Source: Fasciolopsis buskii (lineage: Eukaryota; Platyhelminthes; Trematoda; Plagiorchiida; Fasciolidae). From it: 64,000 nt of DNA. A model generated the notes under the pieces. The model had not been told where the DNA came from, did not search any database, and worked only from the letters and a program-made list of their open reading frames with translations. A program made the position numbers and the translations under genes. Below, one piece after another: positions 1 through 10,815 of this stretch. How positions within the stretch are numbered: position 1 is the first letter of the stretch; each line of letters opens with the position of its first letter. The stretch spans positions 136,308 through 200,307 of the forward strand of contig LUCM01003451.1 of the NCBI GenBank assembly GCA_008360955.1. Reading direction: 5' to 3'.

Positions 1-481
1 GAACAAAAATTACGACTCCTGATATAAGTCCGCTCGGAACTAGAGGCCGCTTATTGCAGTCTCCAAAAAACTTGTCATGAACAGACAAATCTTCCGCATT
101 ACACATCTTGACCTGGATGATGACAACCCTCCCATCACGCCAGCAGTTAACATTTACGAAATCATCCACACATGTGCACTGCCAGTCCGCTATCACCAAA
201 ACCTTGGGTGCCTGTTCCAATTTCCCCTTGGGGTATTATTTCCCATGTGACTGCTAAAAAACTGCTACCTCGCTAAAAAGAGCAAAATGATCCATCATCA
301 TTTCAAATTGCCATTGAAGATTTTATTCACCGTGTTGCGTAATGATCTGTACTTTCCTCCTCGCAATTGGTGGCGATTTCGGAAAAGGCAACGTGAAGCA
401 ACGATTCACCATTATAAACGTCAATATTATCCATTATACCACGATTACAATTACAGTATATATTTCACGATTTTCGAAAAG
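1..481. other. Anonymous sequence left of the inverted repeat
   Basis: No reading frame here resembles a known protein, and I see no RNA gene or repeat. It matters only as the left flank of the inverted repeat. The last bases before the arm do not match the bases beyond the right arm, so no target-site duplication is visible. Confidence 0.6.
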
Positions 482-2251
482 TTATCCGCAGAATTGTGGA
501 CGAAAAGACAATGAAACTCACAATAATGGCTACTGGACTTATGTGGCCGGGAGCGGACTGTGATGTGTGGCGGGAAGCAAACGAGTAGATGTAAGAATGA
601 CAACCAATCCTTAAATGCACTTGTCATTAATGAACTGTGTGTTGTCCTTGCATAATTTTGGTGATTTTGGGGTGACGTGGTCGTAGGGTGGATTACGTGG
701 CATTTCAATTGTGTTATTAACAGTGTTTTATCCGGTCGTAGTGGTTTGTTGCATCGCCTCCCCACTAGACCTATTCAAGTTTCTTTGCTTTTCAATTTTT
801 CTCTCCTTATCCGATATCAAACAATTGTTGGCCGATATGCTGCAAATAATAATAATTTTCCTTGTCCTTTTTTCGCTGAATGCATATATCTTTTTGCTAT
901 GTCCTTTTAGATTTATGAAGATCCCTTAACCGAAATCTGGTGCAGTTGCGGGTTGCCATGAATTAGGGCGGTTCGTAATTTTCTTTCATTTTGGTTTTAT
1001 TTCCCACGTTGCTTCACCGTAAAGGTTTGCTTTTTGCAACGTTTTTTGGATTTCGCAGTCAGAAAAGTTTGTTACTTCTGATAGGCTAGGCAGTTGATCT
1101 TGAATTTGTTTCACTCACAGGGCCCCTTAGTTTTTGTTTATTTCTTTTTATCTTGTGTTCATCCTGCAAAGTCTCTTAATTTTCAGATGATTTTGTGCTC
1201 AAAGTTAGCGGAGCCTCACTGACTAAAGTTTGGTTACGATGCGCGCATTTTTGCACAAGCACGGCGCCATAGATTACGGCCAGCAACCTTGCCCGGTATT
1301 GGGTCTCCCACAGGATTTGGTTGTGCGTTGGTTTGAGGCATCAAGGCGCTATTGAAAATGTGTGAAATTTGTTATTGGGCGGTCCGAGGTGTAAATTACT
1401 GATCGATTTCACGCGGACCAGAACTAGCATGTTATTTTCTTTTCGCCAAGGCCATACGTGATACTCTATCAGGGAATCTTCTTCACTCAACTCCTCTTGT
1501 TCACTCACTCCTTCCAGAAGCCTGTGGACATGTGGCCGTTGGAGTTAGGCCAATGAATTTAGATGCCTAAGCATGATCGGTTTTCATATGTCCTGTTGTT
1601 GGTTTTTATAAATGACTAATCGGAATATACCCTAACAAAGAGTGGGGCGAGCTGACGGCGTCACCATCTGGAACGCGGCAGCTGGATTGATTCAGCTGGA
1701 GGCAAATTTGACCACCGCCGATCCACCAGCCTCAGATTTAATGTACAAATAAGAATGGGCATGTCGTTTGACACTGCCCTAGACGAGCTTTCCTGCGGCA
1801 ACTGTCATCCAAAAGGCTCCCATGTGACTGAAAAATTACGCAGTTTTCTAGCAATAGAGAAGTGACAGGAGATCCAGGACGACCTGCCTCTCCACTTCCA
1901 AGTAAAAGCCCCTCTGGGAATCTTTCAGGGGGAGCAAAGAAGCAAAATATGACCTTGTCTATGACTGCCCGGCAAGAATGCCACTTGATTGTTGCTCGTG
2001 CAAGCTTCCTTCGCATGTTTTTCTCAAGTACACAACATTCTATCACTACTGGCCGTCTTTTCATAGCACCGTTCAAAGATTACTGATTTCAGTGTTCCAG
2101 TCCCACTGCGCACAGTGACACATTTGCCCAAACGATTAAGGGCAGGAAAACGCAGTATGAGAATGACATTAAGAAAATCGGCGTCTTACCCAGTCTCTTG
2201 CACAGACAACGCCAACGCAAAGCTGGTGGTCATATGGCAGATCCGTCCATG
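482..2251 (+). repeat. Left arm of a 1,770-base inverted repeat
   Basis: This stretch is the reverse complement of 8524-10293. Every matched position sums to 10775, so there are no insertions or deletions between the arms. Several 60-base blocks compared by eye (for example around 961, 1441 and 1621) and all the shared reading frames are identical. The only difference seen is one base at 2245, seven bases from the inner end. Neither arm encodes a recognisable protein. Short frames such as the 112-codon one at 1738-2076 (minus) appear identically in the other arm only because the DNA is identical. It could be a recent inverted duplication, long terminal inverted repeats of a non-coding element, or an assembly product. 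Confidence 0.93.
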
Positions 2252-5200
2252 TTTTATCAACAGTGTTTTGGCCAATTGTAATGGTTCACTTAGGATGAGG
2301 CACCCGAGGCGATCACTTGCGTAACTGTGTTTGTCCAAAGGTTACACGACCCGGTACTGGAGCTTCAGATCTCGATAGCAGCATCCTAACAGGGATGGAC
2401 AACTAAAGCACAGGATGCAGCGGTTTTTTCGGCGAGAGTTTGCTTTGCCTCTGTGGTCACCGGCGAGCACGAGGGCGGTGTAACGCAGTGGTTAATAAAA
2501 CACGATTAGCGGATAAACAATTTGCAAACCTCGCTACAGCGACTAGAGGAAGTGTATTGCCCAGGGGCATCTTCTTCATGCCACCAAGAGAACTTGAATC
2601 ATCCCGAATCTTTTCAGATGCCGAAAGCTGACGGTTATGACCATGGACTGTTGGCGGAACCGCAACGGTGTATCAAGGAGATCGGAAGGTATATCACGTT
2701 ACTGAAACAGATATTCTTTAAAAAATCGCGGTGATATCCGATAGCTCCAAGTTCACTCTCAATTCCTCAGTTTCTTCTTGTTGGTGGCGACATTTTGCGG
2801 CACATACTAACCAATGTCTTTTATATTCTGCCATGCATGGCACCATAGGACGGCTCACACCTTTGCCAAATTAAGTCAGATCATAGCTGGCTATGCTTGC
2901 TTTAGTTGCTAACCTTTGCTTGAAATTTGTTATAGTTTGGTCAGGCAATTTAATACCATGGACCGATTGAAAATATCCTACTACGCATCATCCTTCAACA
3001 AATTGTCCGTTTTCCGTTTCTACCGTTTGTTTTACGCTAGCCAATGGCAGTGGTTTCCAGAAGAAGAGTTTTGCTGAGAAAATTGATCCATACTTTGCGG
3101 TTTCTGTTATTCCTTAAGGATTTATCCTGTTTCTGATCTAGACGAAAAAGCAAAAAATATTGAAATTCATTCCATGTTGGGTTTACGCGGATCATCTCAG
3201 GATCTGCACGCGGCATATGCTTCTTCCCCTTATTTCTTTAAACCCCGGTGTGCATCTAGACCATCCAGGTCAACCAGAATGCTAACAAATGGGTCTTCAT
3301 TGATGGCAATTTTGACACCCTCCAGGTGATCCCACTAATCCAATGTTCCTGAATAAGGAGTCACTGCTCGCACAGCCAGGACGAATGACGTAGCAAACGT
3401 TCATATATCTGTGATGATTCTCACGACCTTCTAAACCCATTCTGGAGAAAACCATTTTGGATTCTCACACCCGATTACTTATGGTGGTGCTCACACGTAC
3501 TTGCAATTTATCCTCCTTTAGGTCCGACATTTCTGACACGTCCGCTCAGTAAAACAGCTATCTCCCTTGATATCTCCATGATTTCCGGTAAAAATCTAGC
3601 TCAGTTTGCAACCATTAGAAAACATCCAAAAAAGCAATATTTACTTGGGCATCAATTGCATCGTGCAGTAATCGATGATATCATCGCTCTCAGTAATCTT
3701 CTCAATGCCATTTACTAGGAAATTTTATGGTTCTATGACCGACGTCGTGACAAACAAAGGAGTTGCTCTTTATTTACCGCAGTAAATTAGTTTGGGCAGT
3801 AAGCCCAATCCTTTAGACGAATTTTGAGTTTTCATTGCTACAACAATTAAAACATTGGTTCTGGTTATCACTCGAAACGTACTTTCCTCTGTTTTTGGTA
3901 TCACCAAACATCAAAATGCCAAATTTGGTCTCTGTGTTTGGAACAATAATCTAAAGGGATTTCGTTATGAACAAGCCCTTCATTGAAAAAAGCCGGCACG
4001 AGCAATACAGGGTTAGTTTGAGGTAGCTGTCGCATATATGACCTTTGAACCCGACCCCAAAGAACGCTTTGTATTGTAATGCCGGAGACCAGATCAACCA
4101 CGTTCCAGTAGCTTTAAATGACTCACCGACTGATCGAGTTATAGGTACTTCCTCAGATTTGAGTGCGCACATTTTGCTTTCTCAAAGGCTTCCGGTTGTT
4201 AGCGCCTGCAAAGTATAAACGGCTTTCTGCATACGATAAACAAACGGTAATATGCTTTCCAGCATAATATGTGCACCTTTGGCTGATTGTCTTCAACTTC
4301 ACTGCACAGATCCCCGGCTGCAGGTTGTCTGGTATCTGAAACTTTTCTTATTCACGTAGTGGCTTCTGTTTTAACTAGAACACTCTTCAATCTCAAAACG
4401 ACACAGTTGTTAATGGCGCTATCATTCGAGCCGACGCTGGCTTACAACACGGGATCGTTGCCGCGGAAATGTCAATTTCCGAAAAGAAATGGCCTTTGGT
4501 TGACAAAGTCGTATTTAGCGACAAAAACCAGAATTGATCGCACAGACGAGGAGCGGACTAAATTAAATCAGTGGTGAAGCAAATTGCCAGAAGCACTTTC
4601 GGTGGATAAGAAGCGATGTGAAAAATCGGGCAAATGTCAAATAGTCTGCACGCAACAGTGAATGGATTCGTCAACAATTTTGAAGGTTCACTGTTATCGG
4701 ATACAGTTAGAACTTCCTCGATCGGAGGTTTGTTTGCGCAACGGTAAAATCCCTTCCATCAGACTCTTTTAGGCTATTCCCAAAATCAAGGCTCATTTGT
4801 GTAAAGGACGTGGGATATCGACATTGTGATAAACATGGTATCTAAAATATCCGAGCATGAAGAAATGACTTAATAAACAAGCCTCAATTGAAATAGGTCC
4901 GTCCCAGTCAATCCATGCACGTTGGGGTCAAAAAGAAGCAAACCGAAATTTCCAGCTTAACTGGAAAACCGAAATAGGTCAACGTGGCAGCCGTCTTCGT
5001 GCTCCTTGAGCTAACCGAAATCTCGAGGCCAAAACTGGTCGGGCCCAGCCAGGGCTAACCTACGCACGACGAAAGAGAAAACATGGAAAAATAAACAAGG
5101 AACAGAATAGTGTTGTCACTGGCTATCCATCTTCTTTCAACGAATTCGATTTCGACCGGCCGTCGCCCATAATACCACAATGGCAAAAACGTTGTCACGT

Positions 5201-8200
5201 TTGTCAAATGACGATTAACCTGAGCTGCATGCATGTTACTTGTATCAGAACAATTAGAATGTGCGTTTTAGCAGGCTATGCATTGCGGAGGTTCAAGGTG
5301 CACAACAGCTTCCACTTGGAAGCCTACCAGTCTTGCAGGCATCCCACGAAAAATTTGGCCTCAGTCCAATCGAAACATCAAACATCATCCATCCTGCGCA
5401 AATCAGTGAGAAGTGCACCCCTCAGCATCTTTTGTGCACAGCAGTGCAACATGCTGTTTACTATTATTTTGGTCCTTGAAGGTTTGAGACAAAGCGCTAG
5501 CTGGCATTTTAGTCTCCAGGCTGGGGGTCGATTGAAGTCCTCAAACGAGGCCGCTGGTTTTAACACTAACCCAATTTGCAAAGCAGCCGACAGAATCCAA
5601 GTGGCACTCAACTCAATCGGATCAGTCATTTCTGCACTCCCGTTGCCCACCCAGGTTGGCTGCAAGAGACGGACTCATTCTAAGAGACTAAATGATTACC
5701 TTCTCAGACCTCCGAGGGTTGATTTTCCGGGCCACGTCCAGCATTTAATTCAAGATGAGCCATCCTGTGTGGCAAATTGGTCAGTGCAAGCAAGCAAGGT
5801 ATCATACCACATTCAAATGCAGTCACATCAAAATAGAACAGGTCAAGCGTTGATAGCGTTGAAAAGCTCAGAATTACAAAATGTGTAACCCTACTGACCT
5901 CTGACCGCGTGCTTGTGTATTCAAGGAGGAGAATTTCAATAACTCCGAGGAAAAGACAGGCCGGAAATGCACAGCAGCTTATGCAATAATAAGACGGTCG
6001 TATTCTTTCGCTTAAGCTTTTGGTTTATATTTTTTCAGGTGTCCCAGATTGGGAATTTTTCCCGTTTTACCAGTTAAGGTTGGGCACTAGGTAACATTCA
6101 AAATATAAACCCATCCGGGGGTTGTTGGGCACAAGTCTACGGTAGTACCCTTCGGTGTTCTTTTTGTTGTGGCCATTTCGGTCGCACTTTGCAAGAAAAT
6201 CCAAACAAACTTTGCGGGTTCACCTTATCGTGATGGCGAGATGACCAATCTACCGCTTGTCTTTCGGTTTGGTTCGGATTTCCGGAATAAATCAAGGACG
6301 CCGAGATGTCAGGTTCCGTAGTGTTGCATACCATCGCCTGAATTTTGCGTTCACTTTAGCCCTTTGTTATCTGAGGAATGGCCGCAGACGGAACTAATTA
6401 CGCAATGCGGGCAAATTCAGCTGTTCGCTTGAAACTCTCAGACAACCAGATGCAGATGGGCTACTTGCTGAGAGCTCGGTGAAGTTCGTAAACGATCTTG
6501 GGACGGCTAAAATCTTCTTTTTAAGCACGCGGACCAATGCGCGGGCATATTTTAAAGGACCAATGATAAACGTTTTAAATTAGGACAAGCCGCACCCTGG
6601 GGTAAGTCGAGTGTGCTCGGATGCCCTCAAAAACCAATGATTACTCGTCACTTGAAGAACTGCACGCGGGGCTGCTGCTCCCTTAAAACGCGCATGGGTA
6701 AAATAGGTACAGGGACTGATAACACAAATTGCAGAGGCAAAGTTTGGAGTGTCTTAGGACAAACGACTATGTAAATTTTGGGCTTTTCTCTTTGGATATA
6801 AAAAGTCAAATAAATTTCCGCTATTTTCTAAAACCAACAACATAACCCAAAATATCAGGAGGAAAGCGACAAGCATAGGAGATGTTTAGCATCATGTTGA
6901 CCTTTTGGATTTCCGTTGGGACATCAACGTTCCCACAGACAACGAAGCTATATCTTGCGAACCACGATCTTGGCTGGTGGTCCGGGCGCAAGCTCTTAAC
7001 GTTATGGCAGTAAATACGCTGAATCAAAGTCCTGGAGATTTAGCGACGACTTATTCCGTAGTCTCGCCACAAATGGGTTTACATTATGTTGCGTTTCCTT
7101 TTCCCCTGACGTTTGGCAATAATTGAGACCTTCGAAAACGTTAGAGTGCAACAGCAAACTGTCAGCAATCTCGTGCGTGTGCGTACTACTAAACCTCAAC
7201 CTAAAATAAGTATGCTTGCTAACAGCAGTTGCTCTCAGCACTTAAGTGAGGGAGGCATTGTGTTACTATTCGTTTTTTGTGAGAAGCCCGGGAGCATTTG
7301 GAGGCCCAAAGTGCATAACATTGCTGAAATTCTGGAATCCATATAGTCATCAAACAAAATTTAACGGCTAGGTTGACAAGCTGATCCGATTTTCCAAGGG
7401 TTTGGTAGCAGTGCGGTTTGCTTCCGTTAACAAATGCTCGGACTCATTTTAGAAAACGAAGCCCTGAGGTGAAGAATCGGCTACATTTTGACCGTGCTTG
7501 CAATCGCGCTCCTTCGGAACAGCGAATGCTTGAAACTTCTGTCAGCTGTTGTCGGTGAGGGCAAAATGAAGGCAGTCAGTTCTGCATCTCATAGGTTCCA
7601 AAGGAAGGCTTTTATATCCCGCAAAACCAACCTGAAATTAAAACGGTGTGATATTAATCCGAAAGTCACTTGGCTTTAGCCTTGGTTCAGATATATATGT
7701 CAGGCCTATAAAACAAATGAACTTGTTCGGGAAATACATTTGCGCTTAACAAACACCATCAGCTTTCTCGACTAAATGGCTGACCGGTTTGATGAGGTAG
7801 TGGAATTCCGCGGCTAAGACGTCCACAAGCCCTTCGACTGAGTGTGTCACACGCATTTTGGTCAAACCGTTGAGTTGTCGCCAAAGATATTTCAGTGAGT
7901 CTTACACTGCCGGACGAGAAGAAGCCAGCAGGTTATAGTGCGAGGCAAACTGTCACACAGAAGCAAAATTGACAGCAATATACTTCACGGGTTCTTCCAG
8001 TGAGTTGTGCCATCCTGGTTGACATCAGCGACTTGGATAACAGATTAATAAATCATAACGACGAGATTGCGTACAACGCCATGATTCCTGAGTCATTCGA
8101 TTCAGGAACGTTTTGAGCGTCCAAATGGATGGAGGTCACCGTTTGTGGCGCCACTGGATCTACCCCTAAACCTAGTACGAAAATAATACTCATTTGGGGA

Positions 8201-8523
8201 GGATAAACCGCGGCACACCCGCTACATGGGCCTTGGACAAAAACCAAAATCACTACGGTAGACCGCAGCAGTGCCTCACCCAGGGGCGACCATAGGTTCG
8301 AAATTTAAACTTTACCCCGAATTTTCACCGAGCGCTACAGGTAGCAAGCATGGAGTTGCATGAATGAAAGGTGTAGTTTAGTCCAGAAAATTAGAAACTT
8401 TCCCCCGCCCTAAACTGGTCTTGCTAGACTGCGTTTTTTGTTTTCCGTGCGCACACGAAATATTATTTGGTGATAGGTTTTAAAGTATTGATAAATTCAC
8501 ATGATTCGTGTGGTGGATAGCAG
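2252..8523. other. Spacer between the inverted arms, no recognisable gene
   Basis: These 6,272 bases are unique within the window. I found no transposase, reverse transcriptase or host protein similarity in any frame. Most frames are shorter than 100 codons and look random. The one exception is the 226-codon frame at 5208-5888, listed separately. If the arms were terminal repeats of an autonomous DNA transposon, this is where its genes should be, and they are not evident. Confidence 0.6.
5208..5888 (+). CDS. Unrecognised 226-codon open frame near the centre of the inverted repeat
   Basis: This frame runs from ATG at 5208 to TAA. It is the longest uninterrupted frame in the anonymous left third of the window and lies over the symmetry centre of the inverted repeat (5387.5). 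I do not recognise the protein. It has no clear signal peptide, membrane segment or catalytic motif, and its composition (scattered Cys, His, Ser) looks like translated non-coding DNA. A 95-codon minus frame at 5378-5665 overlaps it. It may be chance, an exon of an unknown gene, or remains of an unfamiliar element; chance is most likely. Confidence 0.15.
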   Translation: MTINLSCMHVTCIRTIRMCVLAGYALRRFKVHNSFHLEAYQSCRHPTKNLASVQSKHQTSSILRKSVRSAPLSIFCAQQCNMLFTIILVLEGLRQSASWHFSLQAGGRLKSSNEAAGFNTNPICKAADRIQVALNSIGSVISALPLPTQVGCKRRTHSKRLNDYLLRPPRVDFPGHVQHLIQDEPSCVANWSVQASKVSYHIQMQSHQNRTGQALIALKSSELQNV

Positions 8524-10293
8524 CATGGAGGGATCTGCCATATGACCACCAGCTTTGCGTTGGCGTTGTCTGTGCAAGAGACTGGGTAAGACGCCGATTT
8601 TCTTAATGTCATTCTCATACTGCGTTTTCCTGCCCTTAATCGTTTGGGCAAATGTGTCACTGTGCGCAGTGGGACTGGAACACTGAAATCAGTAATCTTT
8701 GAACGGTGCTATGAAAAGACGGCCAGTAGTGATAGAATGTTGTGTACTTGAGAAAAACATGCGAAGGAAGCTTGCACGAGCAACAATCAAGTGGCATTCT
8801 TGCCGGGCAGTCATAGACAAGGTCATATTTTGCTTCTTTGCTCCCCCTGAAAGATTCCCAGAGGGGCTTTTACTTGGAAGTGGAGAGGCAGGTCGTCCTG
8901 GATCTCCTGTCACTTCTCTATTGCTAGAAAACTGCGTAATTTTTCAGTCACATGGGAGCCTTTTGGATGACAGTTGCCGCAGGAAAGCTCGTCTAGGGCA
9001 GTGTCAAACGACATGCCCATTCTTATTTGTACATTAAATCTGAGGCTGGTGGATCGGCGGTGGTCAAATTTGCCTCCAGCTGAATCAATCCAGCTGCCGC
9101 GTTCCAGATGGTGACGCCGTCAGCTCGCCCCACTCTTTGTTAGGGTATATTCCGATTAGTCATTTATAAAAACCAACAACAGGACATATGAAAACCGATC
9201 ATGCTTAGGCATCTAAATTCATTGGCCTAACTCCAACGGCCACATGTCCACAGGCTTCTGGAAGGAGTGAGTGAACAAGAGGAGTTGAGTGAAGAAGATT
9301 CCCTGATAGAGTATCACGTATGGCCTTGGCGAAAAGAAAATAACATGCTAGTTCTGGTCCGCGTGAAATCGATCAGTAATTTACACCTCGGACCGCCCAA
9401 TAACAAATTTCACACATTTTCAATAGCGCCTTGATGCCTCAAACCAACGCACAACCAAATCCTGTGGGAGACCCAATACCGGGCAAGGTTGCTGGCCGTA
9501 ATCTATGGCGCCGTGCTTGTGCAAAAATGCGCGCATCGTAACCAAACTTTAGTCAGTGAGGCTCCGCTAACTTTGAGCACAAAATCATCTGAAAATTAAG
9601 AGACTTTGCAGGATGAACACAAGATAAAAAGAAATAAACAAAAACTAAGGGGCCCTGTGAGTGAAACAAATTCAAGATCAACTGCCTAGCCTATCAGAAG
9701 TAACAAACTTTTCTGACTGTGAAATCCAAAAAACGTTGCAAAAAGCAAACCTTTACGGTGAAGCAACGTGGGAAATAAAACCAAAATGAAAGAAAATTAC
9801 GAACCGCCCTAATTCATGGCAACCCGCAACTGCACCAGATTTCGGTTAAGGGATCTTCATAAATCTAAAAGGACATAGCAAAAAGATATATGCATTCAGC
9901 GAAAAAAGGACAAGGAAAATTATTATTATTTGCAGCATATCGGCCAACAATTGTTTGATATCGGATAAGGAGAGAAAAATTGAAAAGCAAAGAAACTTGA
10001 ATAGGTCTAGTGGGGAGGCGATGCAACAAACCACTACGACCGGATAAAACACTGTTAATAACACAATTGAAATGCCACGTAATCCACCCTACGACCACGT
10101 CACCCCAAAATCACCAAAATTATGCAAGGACAACACACAGTTCATTAATGACAAGTGCATTTAAGGATTGGTTGTCATTCTTACATCTACTCGTTTGCTT
10201 CCCGCCACACATCACAGTCCGCTCCCGGCCACATAAGTCCAGTAGCCATTATTGTGAGTTTCATTGTCTTTTCGTCCACAATTCTGCGGATAA
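8524..10293 (-). repeat. Right arm of the 1,770-base inverted repeat
   Basis: Reverse complement of 482-2251 with no indels. The inner end (8524) is abrupt: the left arm continues into different sequence right after a shared CATG. The outer end is equally abrupt at 10293, just past the shared GCGGATAA. The bases just outside the two outer ends do not match each other, so a classical target-site duplication is not seen. Confidence 0.93.
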
Positions 10294-10396
10294 TTTTGTT
10301 CCGTAATTAGTTTGATACAACGTTGAAGGTTACCTGCCCTTTCATCTTCAGCATTATTTTGACTCTTGAATGTTAATAACACTCTCCACCCGACTT

Positions 10397-10815
10397 ATTT
10401 GATATCCGCCTTGGTTTTGACTCATGTCCATCCCGTTATCACATCCATGTTGATCTTCATCTTCGCTAAATGACCCTCTTTGTTTTTGAGGAACCCGGCC
10501 ATACGGCAAAGTCTACCATTGCCTGCCAGTCAAGTTTTGCACCGGCGATAGGCACCCTTGATGCATCTAAACATGGACTGACTCGCAGCGCGCGACTGAA
10601 CATCAGCCACAAAGGCCTTCGCGGAGGATTGTCTAGCTTTGACTTAAAAGCTCGAAAATTCCTGCCAAACCTATCACATTGCAGGTTGTTTTTGAGGGCA
10701 CGGGCATATTGCATGTTCACGTCCGGATTTTGTTTTTTGTCTTCACTGTGTCATTCATGTATTAATTTGACTTTGCCCTGCTCGTGTTTCTCGGATGTGA
10801 AGAAATATACACTAT
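10397..10815. repeat. Repeat family X, copy 1
   Basis: About 420 bases that align by eye with 14700-15100. Shared blocks include CCATCCCGTTATCACATCCAT near the start, TTTTTGAGGA followed by CCCGGCCA, and GCACCCTTGATGCAT with ACTCGCAG shortly after. A 127-codon frame (10470-10853) crosses it, but the other copies do not keep that frame, so I treat it as non-coding. The family is unknown to me and its true orientation is undetermined. Confidence 0.7.

Noticed and set aside
1738..2076. A 112-codon frame present in two copies (also 8699-9037)
   Set aside because: Duplication of the frame follows from the identity of the inverted arms; the protein has no known domain and another strand is equally open.
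482..10293. Terminal inverted repeats of a Maverick/Polinton or similar large DNA transposon
   Set aside because: Arm length would fit, but the spacer holds no polymerase, integrase, ATPase or capsid-like gene and no target duplication is seen.
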